Shown piece by piece: positions 33,665 through 46,398 of a stretch of DNA of 64,000 nt. Made by a program: the position numbers and the translations under genes. Each line of letters opens with the position of its first letter. The stretch's first letter is position 1. The notes below the pieces were generated by a model, which was not told the origin of the DNA, ran no database searches, and worked only from the letters and a program-made list of their open reading frames with translations. This DNA comes from Lobosporangium transversale (lineage: Eukaryota > Mortierellomycota > Mortierellomycetes > Mortierellales > Mortierellaceae), in the NCBI RefSeq assembly GCF_002105155.1, contig NW_019028990.1, forward strand, positions 613,501-677,500, given 5' to 3'.

Positions 33665-36600
33665 GATGTTGATATGTATTATACTAGGTATAAGTGTTTT
33701 GAGGAGGTGGAAGAGATAAAGTGTGAATGTATTTAATCAAGTAAGCGGGAAATGTGAAGGAATGTAGGATGTTAACGTTCTCGCGATGAGGAAGAGTGGG
33801 GATAGTTTTTTGGCAGATGTGTGTGAAGAGGGAATGAGGTACGAAGAAAGACAAAGAGACTGTCAAGGGCAGCAAACAAGACCGGTATTTAAATGAGAAC
33901 CATTCAAGGTTTGGCCAAGTCTTTTTTTTTTTTAAAAAAAAAGGTTGACATAAGCACCATTGACAAAAAAAGCATGGTCAAAAAAAAGGGGCGACGGTTC
34001 GGTCTGTGCCTTTCTGTCTTGATTTGGGTTTGATTAAGAGCAAAGTGCTCTCCGTTCCTGATTCGTCTTTAAAATATGCTGCTGGACACTTTAATACTGT
34101 TTTTTTCTGTCTCCATACCATCTCCGTTCTGGAAATAGAATTGCGCGAATTTACCAAACAACCTTTCTGTCTCTTTTTAGCTCAAGCTAGTCATATCCAG
34201 CGCACAAATAATTTCAATGTGGGTAAACTATCCAAAAGGACAAAAAAAAAGGCTTGCTTCATTGTGTATTCTGATTTAGACTAACGATGCTCTTAATTAT
34301 GGACTTGATGGACCATCTCGACATAGTAACACACCATTTTTAGCTTTACCTTTTCCCTCATATTTTGCCGGTAACCCTGACATCGACAAAGGGTCCAGGT
34401 GGGCCTGAGACCAATGTCGGATTTGACTATCTTTGTCAATGAATATGCGATCCTTAATTGTCATATCTTTAAAAAATTAAAAACGTCCAGATACATGAGT
34501 CCATGTGAGGACATACTCCTTATTTAGCATTTTTTGTCTCATTTCTGATTTTTTTTTTTTCTTGTCAAACTCGTTAAGAGGAGATGAACACTGCCAATTC
34601 TTGATAAAAAAAATATTACTAGCCACCAATCTGCCTCTGGCGGGACAGATGCATGTTTTGTACGACAGCTTTTTATTTTATTTTATTTTTTAGTTCACTT
34701 CAACTCTACCTCTTCCCAGCCAACTACTGTTTGAAAAAAGATGGCATGTACTGGTTAACATCGTTTGGGCGTTCCTGAGAGCAAACTCCTGTAAGAAAAA
34801 CCTGTTACCGGATTGCGAAGTTATGCGCTGATTCAAAAAAAGCCATTAGTTCAAAATAGAAAATAAATACGCAACATTGGGCGAAAAAGGTTCTATGCCT
34901 TTCCGCCTTCTGTATCACATCATGTATTAATATTTTTACATCAACAGTTGCTCTATCTTTTTTCTCGCCGTATAGTCCCAAGAATACTATTTCATGTATC
35001 CATGGAACAAGGTACTTTTCAATTCTATGCGGTAAGATTTTACCAACATTGTCAGCGCTACTTTAGATTCTGAGAAATATCAACTGCTTGAGCTTAATGG
35101 TTATCGTATCAAGAAGCTGAACTGAAAGTTCACATGTTTACAGGTTATTTTAAAAGCAAATACCTCATTGCTCTTTCGCCTTTATCTCGATTGCTTCCTG
35201 TTAGTGTACCAACTCCACTATACCCTCTCCTTATCCACCTTTAATAACCTATTTCTGGTCGTAGGTGTGGCTGCTCAACTTCTCACCATGAGCTATAAGA
35301 AAGTGAGGTCAAGGCGCATCAAGGTGGTCGTAAAGTACAGTCGATCATGACCTTTCGACCTCATTCAATCCATCCTAATCAGTTCTTCAATATCATTCAG
35401 CCCATCGTCGCAGTTCAATTACATTGACCATCTATTATGCATCTTTCTTTTGTGTACCATCCTTCTATAAACGGTATGCCCATCCTTTTCCATATTACTG
35501 TTGGCTGTAGAATTTGAATCAGTCGATAGTTGGATCGACCATCTGTTGTTCCCAAAGATCTATGTAAATTTTGATCCACATATCAATTAGCTCATAGGAA
35601 TCAGAACTAATGCCAGGGCGGGATATGTATTCATGCACATCTTCCCATCAGTCCTGAAGGTGAGGCTTGGCAGTAGCGTTACTGGAGACTTGAGCTGATT
35701 GGCGAGTTGAGCAGATTATGAAGAGCTGCAGTGCCATTTGTTTGGTAGGTTAGCTCTCAGCTGGCTCCTTCGATTCACCCTTCCCTGTCTAGCTGTGAAG
35801 TGGTGATGTCGCTGCGCTTTCCTCCTTTGTCGCCATCATTCTCATATAAAAAGGTTGCCAAATATATCGTCGTATCTATTAGTAACTTCTTGTTGATAAA
35901 TAAAACCAATCGCCTCGGAATTCCTTGCTACTTTTGCCTCAAGGTATAACACTTTCATTAGATGCAGCAGTGCTCCTATTGTCCTGGTTATGGTATTTGA
36001 AGCGCTCGACTTTATTAAGGACGTTAGGCTTGAGCATGACATGCCAGTCACATGTTTGATCATTCAATTATCAATTATAGAATATCCCTCACCCATGTTT
36101 GAGGCGATCAATAAAGGGATGCTTCTCATTCATTTTTCTATTTTGTAAAATTGTTCACTCATACTCCTTCTCGAGCAGAATAATGGAAATAGAGTACCAG
36201 GGATTTTCAATTGGCACGTGCGATAGACACAGCCACCTTGGACGTCCTTTCTCCCCTGTGGTCTGTGCACATCTATCTGCCATCCAATATCCTCCTTACC
36301 TTTTACACACAGAGTAGAAATATAATCTGCGGTTACACGAAGATGAGGGTACTCGACATTTTTGTTCTTTTTTTCCTTTGTCCATCAATCTTATTTTGAG
36401 GAAAATGATTCTGTGATACAAGTACAAGCAAGGGGGCAAAACTCAAGAAGATGGTGATGTTTATATTCACTGATGCTGCAGCATGAACGTGATGATTTAT
36501 ATCCTCGGGATTCCTTCTCTTCCTCGAAAGTAACACAGCCTTTTTTTTTTTTTTTTTTTAATCTTTCCAACTTTCTCCTTCACTCTTTTCCCTCTCCCCA

Positions 36601-36750
36601 CCCCATTCACCCCCTACCCTCTCTCCCACTCTTTTCCACTCAGTACCCGTTTTTACTATCTTTGCCCGTCAACATATCTGCCCAGTTTTTACACAGATCT
36701 TGCCTATCTATTTCCTTCGCATCAGGAATAACCATCTCTATTTATCAACC
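33665..36750. other. Gene-free stretch of about 3 kb
   Basis: Holds the promoter of the GPI-type protein at its left and that of the ankyrin protein at its right. Several short frames (for example 34,006-34,284 and 35,842-36,063) have no domain, no homologous copies in the window and no splicing support. A T-run lies at about 36,541-36,559. No repeat unit was recognised. Confidence 0.55.
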
Positions 36751-38937
36751 ATGACAACTCAACCTGACAGCGAGAAGGATTCTCTTACAGAACCTTCCAA
36801 GGAAATGTCTTTGAAGTGGCTTGAAGCACGCTTTGGACCTTACTCTGCTGAAAACCCGCCTCCACATTCAATGGAGGCTTCTGTCCGGGCTGGCGACTAT
36901 CATGCTGTCGCATTCATCCTTGCTCAGCGTCGAAGATCTCGCTCCAGTGCACAGGTAGCTGATACAGTCACTGATGCCAATTCCTCATCGTCGTTAAGGC
37001 CTGACATGTCATCCAATTTAAATGACATCGCCAATAGCCAAAGTCCACTAGTCAGTATTGCAACCCCACAGAGTAACACTACGCATCAGAGCAATAGTGG
37101 TAATGGTCATAACAGAGTATACATTGACAATTCAGGGCACCCATTCTCATTCAAAGCAACTCTGGCGAATAATAAGGCAGCAACAACAACAACAACATGT
37201 GAACAGCAAGGATGTCCCACTCCCTTAGCTGTGGCCAATCAATTTAAACGACTTTTGCGTGACGAACCGCTTTTGTTGGAGCAGGAATCAACCTACCTTC
37301 ATCTAGCTTGCCAACACATCATTAATGAGGATGACCCATCTGTTCTGTGGAACGTGATTGATATCCTTCTCCATGAAGGTTTCAATCCTATGGCCCTCCG
37401 GCCAGACGGTTCAACACCGCTTCATGTTCTAGTTCAAGAGCAACCGGAAGCGATGGAAGTAATAAAGCTATTTTTACAGTATGGCACAAATATCCATCAT
37501 GTCACAAAGATGGGTCTGACAGTCCTTCACGCGCTGGCTCATTCTTATCGATCACCGAGATCATGCCTCGAGGCTATGAAACTGCTAGTATCATATGGGG
37601 CAGATATTAAAGCTATTAGCGTCAATAGATGGAGTATTTTGAATACATTTGCTCGATACAATACAGATCCTTATGACTGTATCCAATATCTTCTCGATCA
37701 TGGGGTCCCTGTTGATTCTCGGACAGATGAGCATTGTACGGCCCTGCATGCCCTGACTAGATGTAGTCCTAGGAACGGAAAAAGCTTCAGAGCAAGCAGG
37801 GATATGCTCAAGGCAATTAAGCTGATTGTAGAATATGGAGCGGATGTGAACGCAAGGACAATCAAGCAATGGACGCCTCTTCATTACGTGGCCAAGAACA
37901 ATCCAAACTCGATTGAGACAATTCAATATCTGATAGAAAAGGGCGCAAATGCGAATGCAGTTGGTGCAGACGGCTGGACAGCATTACACTGTTTGATTCG
38001 CTATAATAGTAATTCGCCTACAGAGGGAATTAAGCTATTGGTCCAGGCAGGTGCTGATGTCAATGTACTAAAGGCAGGACACACCGCAGCCATCCATACT
38101 TTGGCGAAATACTGTCAGGATCCTTCAGAGTTGTATCAATCCATGAAGGTATTGCTGAACGCTGGCGCTGATGTCAACAAAGAAGGCAACAAAGGCTGGA
38201 CAGTCTTACATTATCTGGTCTATAGTAACAAGAGCCCCGCGATTGTACTGAAACTGTTATTGGAAGCCGGTGCAGCTGTCAACAATAAGGTTGAAGATGG
38301 TTGGTCGGCATTACATCTTCTAGTCAGCTCGAAAGAAGAGTCATTAGAGGCTCTCAGGGTCTTGGTCGAGCATGGCGCAGATATAAACGCTATTGGGAAA
38401 GAGGGTTGGTCTGTATTGCACTGTGTGGCACGTTGCACTCCAAAACCCTTTGAGTCCATTCGGTTCTTGCTACAGAGTGGCGTAGATCCTAGAGTGAAGG
38501 CCGACAACGGCTGGAATGCGTTACATTTCTTAGCCAACTATTGCTTGGACCCAGCGGAGAGCATGCGTCTATTGCTTGAGGCCGAACCAACTGGAGCAGA
38601 TGTGAACGCGAAAACAGACGACGGATGGTCGGTCTTGCATATTGTAGCTCACGCAGTCAGGCACCAGACACTAGAGCTGCTCAAGATGCTTTTGAATTAT
38701 GGGGCTGATGTCACAGCTACAGGGGGTATGGGCTGGACAGTACTCCATTCATTAGCACGGTATAACTCTGAGCCAAGTGAGTGTATCCGTTTATTGGTCG
38801 CTGCTGGCGCAGATCCCACAAAAAGGACGGAAGAAAACCAGACATGCATGGAGATCTTGGAACAATTCTGCCCAAACCCTGAGCCATCGCTAGTATTCTT
38901 ACGCTCAAACGACCTACAAGGCTTGACGGACATATAG
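36751..38937 (+). CDS. Long ankyrin-repeat protein
   Basis: A single exon encodes 728 residues. The ATG at 36,751 was chosen over an in-frame one at 36,700 because it starts the compositionally normal MTTQPDSEKD segment. Residues 1-170 hold one short ankyrin-like helix pair (SVRAGDYHAVAFILAQRR) and Ser/Asn-rich linker. From about 190 to the end there are roughly 14 ankyrin repeats of 34-38 residues with an unusual consensus G-W-[ST]-x-L-H (GWTALHCLIRY, GWTVLHYLVYS, GWSALHLLVSS, GWNALHFLANYC) and repeating LLxxGADVN. No catalytic domain is visible. The partner is unknown. Confidence 0.88.
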   Translation: MTTQPDSEKDSLTEPSKEMSLKWLEARFGPYSAENPPPHSMEASVRAGDYHAVAFILAQRRRSRSSAQVADTVTDANSSSSLRPDMSSNLNDIANSQSPLVSIATPQSNTTHQSNSGNGHNRVYIDNSGHPFSFKATLANNKAATTTTTCEQQGCPTPLAVANQFKRLLRDEPLLLEQESTYLHLACQHIINEDDPSVLWNVIDILLHEGFNPMALRPDGSTPLHVLVQEQPEAMEVIKLFLQYGTNIHHVTKMGLTVLHALAHSYRSPRSCLEAMKLLVSYGADIKAISVNRWSILNTFARYNTDPYDCIQYLLDHGVPVDSRTDEHCTALHALTRCSPRNGKSFRASRDMLKAIKLIVEYGADVNARTIKQWTPLHYVAKNNPNSIETIQYLIEKGANANAVGADGWTALHCLIRYNSNSPTEGIKLLVQAGADVNVLKAGHTAAIHTLAKYCQDPSELYQSMKVLLNAGADVNKEGNKGWTVLHYLVYSNKSPAIVLKLLLEAGAAVNNKVEDGWSALHLLVSSKEESLEALRVLVEHGADINAIGKEGWSVLHCVARCTPKPFESIRFLLQSGVDPRVKADNGWNALHFLANYCLDPAESMRLLLEAEPTGADVNAKTDDGWSVLHIVAHAVRHQTLELLKMLLNYGADVTATGGMGWTVLHSLARYNSEPSECIRLLVAAGADPTKRTEENQTCMEILEQFCPNPEPSLVFLRSNDLQGLTDI

Positions 38938-39073
38938 GCTCGTAGGCTCAGGCAAGACTTTCAATACTTATAATATTAAATAGATACATGCGATACACAT
39001 AAAAATAGTAAAGATAGTAGTAATATATTGGTTATAGGATCATTTGTTTTATGATTTGAAACCTTCTAAGCCA

Positions 39074-41666
39074 TTATGCATGTTTTTCTTTGAATATGGA
39101 CCATCGATATCTCTTGGGAAAGGATCGAAAGTTGAGATCGCGGCAAATGGCATCCATGTCAAGGATGGAGGCCTCACCATCAGGTCCAGATCCAATCCCG
39201 CTTAAACCCGGGGATGTGACAGGAGTTTTCAGTCCATTGACGCTAACATATCCGAGGGGGAAGCTATGGCCACGATCCATATCCGATAAACCGAGGGATG
39301 GGACGTAGGACATAGGCGAGGTTTTAAGAAATATGGAGGAAGGAAATGGAGGGAGATTGTGCTGTGCCATGATGGCCGATATTGAGCCAGCATTAGCCTT
39401 TTCGTATACAATGCTTTGGTCGGTACGAGGTTTCCTGATCTTCTCTTGCTCAATATTTGACACTGCAGGTAACTGTGTTCCCAAATCCGATAGCTCTGAT
39501 CTAATACAATGAATGATCGAGCTCAGCTCTTCTTCCTCCTGTGATTGCTTGAAATTGAGTTCGCAGAGGTTTGTAGTGACAAATGGCTTTATATTGATAG
39601 CAACCATATCAGATTCCATTTGGCTCTGTAATAGGTCACCGTTGAGCGCATCCTGCGGTAAAAAGCCAGGAATCCCTAAACCGAGGATTTCGCCTTCAAT
39701 ACTATCGCCCCTGCGCATTTCCCGACATTTATCCCATCCCAGAATGCGTCTCAAAATGGCTTCGAGTCGCTGGACTTTTGCATGCATCACATCGTCGAAT
39801 TTTTCTGGAGCAATGGTACTCTGTACATGTACTGCTGTGACATTCTTAACACCATTTTGTGCTCCTTCCCATCCAATCGTATCCTTCGCTCCATGGTCCA
39901 ACGTGTATTCATTTGAGGCCACCTCATCCGCTTTACCTCGGCCAATATGCTCATATTGCTGTGTTTTTTGTTGCTGCTCTTGCTTTGATGATGCCTCCGC
40001 TGGCAGTGCGGATTGTGAAGTTTGACTATTGAATATATCTACTTCCGCTGCGTTACAACTTTGCTGCTGTCCCCCATCAGCCATATTACATGTCTGCTCG
40101 AACAGTCGAACCTGCAAATCCCTCTTCTCTTGTGCAAGGTTCTCCACAGTCTTGACACAATTCTCTAAAAACGTATCTGCCATAAACTTTCGCCAAACAA
40201 ATATTTGCTGGCTATAATTGTTGTCAAGACTCAATGCTCCCATCTTTTTGTCCTCGTCCTGGTCCATGGATTCATGGCCTTTAATGTTGCTATTATTGAT
40301 GGGTATGATTGCTTTTGGATCCTGTGCGGGAACGACACCGGTTTCTAGCTCTATCTCCTGAAACTCCTGCTGCTTGAGTAAACTCTTTGCCAGTTGATCA
40401 ATTATATACTCCATATTTCTAACGCACTGGTCCCACTCCGCCAGGATACTAGGCTCCTCTAAGTGTAGAATGCTTTGACGCACAGGATCAAGGTGCCCTT
40501 TTAGCATAACCCTGGTCTGTTGAATAGTTTCAAACCAACGCTCAAGCATCAGAAGGCTAGCCTCAATTAAAAGCGCCATCTCTTGTTCAATTTTGGCACG
40601 TGCGGTCTGAGCTCGACTAACTTGACAAGTAAGCACCTGGAGCTCTACGATTTGGGATTGCACTGTGTCATGGAGGGTCTTGATCTGTGAATCGCGGGCA
40701 GCAAGGGCGGCTTGGAGGTCGTGAGATTGTGAGCGAAGGAGATCAATTTTAGACCGAGAGACTGCTAAAGCATTAAATTGTTTCTTCTGAAGATTTTCGA
40801 ACAAAGACATATAGCTCTTGACCTATATAATTTTCGATAATGAAAACGATTAATAAAACTGGATACGAGAGAGCACTTAAAATATGGGGGGAACACAGAT
40901 CTTCTTTTAATACTCTTACCGAATCTTTCTCCGCTTTGCAACGATACCTCAAATCAATCAGCTCTCTTTCCATTGTGATGTTCTCTTCCCGCAGTTTTTC
41001 GTAGAATACTTTCTGGCATTCAAGTTGTTCTGAAGTAGGCGTGGCGGCATCCCACAGTGTCGTCGTATTTTCTGCATGAATGTTCGTTTCAATCTCTCCT
41101 TGTTGTATCGTGCAGCCTCCCTTCTTTTGTTCCCCATCCTTCTTTTCCAGTGAATTTAATTTGTGAATGTTTTTCATAGGGGAGAGTGCACTGGCATTGT
41201 TTTCATTGGTACCATTACTCATGCTCTTTTGATGACTGTCCCCGCCGTTGTAATGACTATTACTACTCATATCGTCCTTCCAGAACGGAATAAATGACAT
41301 GGCCGACCAAGCTGTCGTTGGAGAGTTACCAGGACTATCACCCTTACCGGAGTCTGTAAAAGAGGCTGTAGCAGCTGTGGTGTTTTTGGATCGTGGTGCT
41401 TTGGATTTAATTTGTAGGTTTTCTCGGCGTAGGGCATCATATTCCTGTTCCAGAGCTTTCCTGGACCCAATCTCTACATCAAGCCTTGTCTGAAGCTCTG
41501 CCAGTTGTTGAGCTAGAGTATGTCTTTCAGGAAGATGGTCAACATGGCTTTTACTATAAAAGTCATGTAAATGTGAAAGGTTTAATATGTGTTTGATGTA
41601 AGGTTAGATGTGGTTCTCCCCTTATTTTTTAGGCTTGGTGATGTAGGTTTATGGATCATTTCAGGG

Positions 41667-41711
<45 letters not shown>

Positions 41712-42138
41712 GTACTTACAGGGTTATATTCATCTGTGTTCTGAGTCGATCGACATCCACCTTTGCACATTTGGTCTGGTATTGGGCCACTGATAGGTCC
41801 TGATAAGATTTTTGTAAATTCTGTTGTGAGAGTTTGAATTTAGTCTGAAGCAACATATGGTCGGATTGAAGGGCTTGTAGATCACGGTAGAACGGATCCA
41901 TGATTGGAACAGATAGGATAGATACTGAAGTTTGTTGATCAAAGTTAATATTACTGCTTTTTGGGTCATTGGAAAAGTAACGCTTTTGGGGCCGTCTGAT
42001 ATGAGCGTCAGTAACTGACGCAGTACTATCATGACAGCAACAGCAGCCATCAAAATTCATATCACAGGTGATGGTGGCGGTGCTTCTGTTGCTGCTGCTG
42101 CTAACGCGGGGGGAAGCCTGGTGAACGCTTGTAGTCAT
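39074..42138 (-). CDS. Coiled-coil protein of unknown function
   Basis: Three exons, 42138-41720, 41553-40920 and 40822-39074, give about 933 residues with matching phases (2, 0). The N-terminus has a cysteine cluster (GCCCCHD) and Ser-rich sequence, then long coiled coil (LQALQSDHMLLQTKFKLSQQ; LAELQTRLDVEIGSRKALEQ; ENLQKKQFNALAVSRSKIDL). A helical block near exon 3 residues 75-130 (LERWFETIQQTRVMLKGHLD) looks folded. The C-terminal half is low complexity and ends in FRSFPKRYRWSIFKEKHA. I do not recognise a family; motor, tether or cytoskeletal adaptor roles are all possible. The intron between exons 1 and 2 contains T32 followed by A11 on the plus strand. Confidence 0.8.
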
Positions 42139-42550
42139 TGAATATTATAGAAAAAAGCAAGCGAGAAACAATTTGGAGGAATAGAAGAAGCAAGTAAATA
42201 AAAAGAAAAGAAAAAAAAAAGGATAAATTGCGAGGATTAAAAACAATAGGACTCTTCCATAAGTAGATGCAAGTAAACACTGGCTCAAAAACGACCAAGC
42301 AGGAAGGGAAAAAGGCGATAGAAGGAGAAGAGAGGAGGGAGAGAGTATGCAGGAGAGAATAAGTTTTTTTTTTTTTTTTTTTTTTTTGCATTGAAGGGGG
42401 TGAGCGATCATCGACAAAGTAACACAGGATTATTGACAAAGAGAGTCCAAGAGCAAGAGGGGTTGGAATGGGTGCGTGGCTAACAGGCAAAGGGTAGAAT
42501 GGTATGCTATAATAAGTAATTGCATGGTAAGAGCTAGAAGAAGCGCCATT

Positions 42551-42584
<34 letters not shown>

Positions 42585-43047
42585 TGAAGGTGCAGAGAAG
42601 GAGACAGAAAGGACGGTGTATGGCTGATAAATGGGGTGCAATTGACGAAAGGACTGACATTAGTAAAGATACTGGTCACAAAGAAGGTATGGAATTCTAA
42701 CGCGTCAATACAGACGCGACATGCCAGGTCGTGTGCGCCAGACATTTTCTTGATTGACGACAAATTAGCCCATACACATGTCACACCTCACAAGAGAAGA
42801 GGATGCAGAAACACACGTGCAGAAATATAGAAGTACAAACAGATACAGAAATACAGAAATACAGAAATAGATGACCTTGGGCCCTATTGCAATGCCAGCC
42901 AAAAAGTACTTCCATTCAACAAACCCTCTCTCTTTCTCTTTTACTCCTATTTCTACTTCACTCCACTCCTATTCTCTCCGAATTTATTCTCTAGCTCACA
43001 TAATAATATATTCATACGTCAATCAATAAAGCAAGTCAAAAGAAAAA
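42139..43047. other. Divergent promoter region
   Basis: Between the coiled-coil gene and the ANKRD13-like gene, which are divergent. It has a T-run at about 42,364-42,387, an A-run at about 42,554-42,582 and a short tandem ATACAGAA repeat near 42,845-42,870. The 227-codon minus frame through this region reads across the homopolymers and is not supported. Confidence 0.6.
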
Positions 43048-45805
43048 ATGGCATCTATGGCATCAGTTGCAGTTGACCCTGCCGACCCCCTGGCTCTTCA
43101 TAAACTGGTCTTTCTTAATAAAGTCCAAACTTTGAAGATGTATCTGACACCCTATAAACAGCGTCAGGCCATTGACGAAAAACAATCGCCACAGCAACAG
43201 CAACATTCAGGGAACAACTTCGAGGAAAAGGGCCATTACAATAAAAAAGATGCAACTCAGCAGAATCGACATCCCGCCATCAACTCCCTGGACAATCATC
43301 TGGTCACACCATTGCATCTCGCTGTCATGCTGAATCGCAAGGACATGGTCTCCATTCTTCTAGAGGCAGGTGCAAATCCAGTGGCTCGGTCTGGATCTGG
43401 CTGGACCCCAAGACAGGAGGCTGCCAGTCTGGGAGACCGAGAGTTGATTGAGATCTTAACACGGTATCAGCGCAAAGAGTTTTCAGGATCGTTCAAAACC
43501 AAAGCCATGAGCCTAGTCAAGCAGCTATCCGAGGTATTGGCCATAAAAAAGGAACACAACCAAGATTTTTTTTGTCACTCGCTGAGAGGCTGTTTTAATT
43601 AATTTCAAGTTGCTCATTTTATTATTTGCTTTTTTCTAAATGTGGCACATGGACAACCACAGGATCTTGATCAATTTTACTTTCAGCTTCAATGGTAAGA
43701 ATAAAACAAGGCAGTTCATCAACTCTCTTATGAATCACCTGAGCCCTCATGCTATCATAAGATATACGCTGACATTAATAATCCACTCTTCTCTATTTTT
43801 ATATCCGTTGTATTCTTCATAATGATCAGGGAGTTCCAAAGTTGGGGTATGCGAAAGAATCTTTCTCAAGAATAATGAGACATCTTTTTTTTTTTTTTTT
43901 TTTTTTCCACTGAGAACTAGCGACATAGGCTAATAAGATACAACTGATTTCTTGCCCACATAATTTTTTCACATCCTTTAGTTCCATTCGTAAGTGGATT
44001 ATGCCCAAACGATACATATCATATCTGGAAGAAGGGCAATTGTGTGCGCATGGATACATCTCTTGGTAAGGAGAATTTGGTCATAGCGATTTCTTCAAGG
44101 TTAAAAAAACAAAAAGACTCTTATATGCATTAACTAACAAAGTTTTTTTTTTTTTTTTTTTTTTTTTTTTCAGTTGGATTCGAAAACATGAAATGGTTGC
44201 GAGGTCATATTTCTATCATCTTTCGAGTAGATCCAATGTCTGGTAAGCTTTGTTTGCCCTAATCTGATATGATTTTGTTTTTCATCTTAAAAATAAAGCG
44301 GCCAGCTGATGTAGCCAATTAAAATAGGTCCAGAGCTAGTCATCATCGACCGCGTAAAAAAGATCACACAGCGCCTCGCTACATCTGCAGACGATGAGCA
44401 ACAACAAGCACAAGAACCAACGGATGAGGAAATCGAGAGAGAAGTGTCGGTTTGCTTCAATTCTGATATTGTAAGCGGCTTCTTGTTCTTTTCTATATCG
44501 CTTCTTCACATTGCGGCGCTAAATGACTACAACGTTCTAAAATATTAACCAGACGCATTTTCACGCATTTTCATCACAATTATTATATAGACCTCCACAA
44601 ATGTACCAACGTCTGCCATCAAATTTCACCGAGCAAAGACGGGACTATGGGGATACCGTACCGACAAGGTCGAAAAAGTGGGTGAATATGAATGTGCGGT
44701 GTGGAAAATGGATGGAGTCGAATTTCGAACAAGAGTCAGGACTGAGCACTTGAAGGACGAGTATGGGAAACCCCTTGAATTGCACAAAGCACCAGCAGTT
44801 AGAGCAACCAAAGGACATCACCATCACCATCACCATGGGGCTCATGGACATGGAAGGGCTGATCTTGCATTGATAGGAAATAGGGGAGGAAGGCAGAAAC
44901 AGCAGCCAAGGAGACCAATTCAACCACTTCTTGCAACCTTTACGGAATCCGAGCCTATAAAAGACAGTGACGCGAAAGGTGACACAACAGCTCTAGAAGA
45001 CCCTAGCAATGGGCCACTCTCAATAACCGCTTCTTCAGAGCCTGTAGAAAAGAATGATGTCAATGGGATTGATCAATCAAAACATCAACGAGTTATGGCT
45101 CCTAAAAAGCATGCTAGAAGTACGGGGACCATCTCAGACGATGCATTTTTCGAGACAGCACTAGAAGAGGCCGAAGAAGAGTTAGGGAATGAGGACGACC
45201 CCGATACTGCAGACGATATGGAGTTTGTCAACCCAAAAGCAATCTATCGAAAATCATTACCTCCGCCTCCACCACCAACCATTACGTTCGAGGAGTATTT
45301 TGACCAATCAAAGCAAGGGGAACTTCATCTAGGTAGACCATTGGAGCAGAAAGAGTCACGAAAGACATTCGGTGCAACTTTGTGGATGTATGATGGTAGT
45401 AATAGTAGCAATGTGTCTTCTTCAGCTTCGGGAACACTCCATGACAACAAATCGACTGCATCGATTGCAGCTTCATCTATCACATCATTGGGCAGTAATA
45501 GTAACAAGACAATAGTACCTCAATTCCCTCTGACTATCGAAAGGATTATTCCGCTCCTTGAGGTCATTGGGATGGACAATAACCGGTTGGTGGGCAAACT
45601 CAAAGAGTTTTTGGAGTTCCAATTACCGCCTGGTTTCCCCATCCGCGCTAATATCCCTGTATACCCTTCACTGAGTGCAGATGTTACTTTTGTAAATTAT
45701 GATGCTCAAAGAATCATTAATGACGATATGTTTGATGTACCTGGCGAGAGTGAAGGCTTTATGGAAGGGCTTGTCGTTCGATCCATGGGACAGGATGACA
45801 CATAA
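43048..45805 (+). CDS. ANKRD13-like protein (ankyrin plus GPCR-chaperone-type domain)
   Basis: Seven exons: 43048-43533, 43663-43694, 43830-43846, 43982-44065, 44174-44242, 44328-44470, 44591-45805; about 681 residues, all phases consistent. Exon 1 has two ankyrin repeats (TPLHLAVMLNRKDMVSILLE; GWTPRQEAASLGDRELIEIL). Exons 2-5 build the ANKRD13 core FYFQLQWEFQSW, PFVSGLCPNDTYHIWKKG, VRMDTSLVGFENMKWLRG and IIFRVDP. Exon 7 has a WKMDGVEFRTRVRTEHL segment, a His-rich stretch and a C-terminal FPLTIERIIPLLEVIG helix. Animal ANKRD13 proteins bind ubiquitinated cargo at endosomes through UIMs; I see no clear UIM here. Exon 3 is a 17-nt micro-exon. Confidence 0.9.
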
Positions 45806-46147
45806 GAGCTGCAACTAATACTGTAAGATGCATCGTTTACTGCAGTGAAATAAAATAATAGAACATGTCGCTGCAGATTGACGAGAAGTCAGAACCTCTT
45901 GTTACTTTCTATCGAATCCTGGCGCAAAACCTTTCGCTATTTATCTTACTTTAGCCTTTGGCTGGCTTATTGATTCATCATACTGCTGTTGCCTTGTTAC
46001 TTTATGGCCCTTATTGTGCTTGGGCCATAATCCTTATTTGCTTCACTCGCCCACGCTCTTTGCGTTGTCTCTCTTTGTCAAGACCTTATCCACAGTTGAA
46101 AAAGCAAGGATGTCACACAACTTTATTTGAGCACTAAGCCATGAATG

Positions 46148-46287
46148 AAAAGGAGCGTTAGATAGAAGCAATCTCTATTTGTTTTATTTTCTATAGTAGC
46201 TCCATATGATGCCGGTACTATGATCTTAAAGAGCACACGGCACCTTTAATAAGTTAGGTCCTCCTATTAACTCAGAGTGGAGTTCTG
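46148..46287. repeat. Dispersed direct repeat, copy 1 (partner 59,605-59,737)
   Basis: The two copies match from AAAGGAGCGTTAGATAGAAG through TCAGAGTGGAGTTCTG with one short deletion in the second. Both lie upstream, or on the promoter side, of CRN copies. Confidence 0.8.
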
Positions 46288-46398
46288 ACTTAGAAACTTT
46301 TTCAAATTTAAAAAAAGAGACCTCCAGCCAAATGTCAAGTGTGGTCCCAGCCTGTGCATGTGCACATGAACTTCGTCCTCAGGCTGGTGACGAGACTG
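46280..46398. mobile_element. Partial end of the GGCTCGTCACCAGCC-type MITE
   Basis: Contains the inverted form of the MITE end (GACCTCCAGCCAAATGTCAA, GCATGTGCACATGAACTTCG, CAGGCTGGTGACGAG). Only one end is present. It sits about 380 bp before the CRN start. Confidence 0.6.

Noticed and set aside
34006..36399. Several 60-92 codon frames in the 33.7-36.7 kb gap
   Set aside because: None has a domain, a paralogue in the window or plausible splice partners.
42101..42784. 227-codon minus-strand frame upstream of the coiled-coil gene
   Set aside because: Composed of homopolymer-derived Phe/Lys runs in a promoter region; the start at 42,138 is supported instead.
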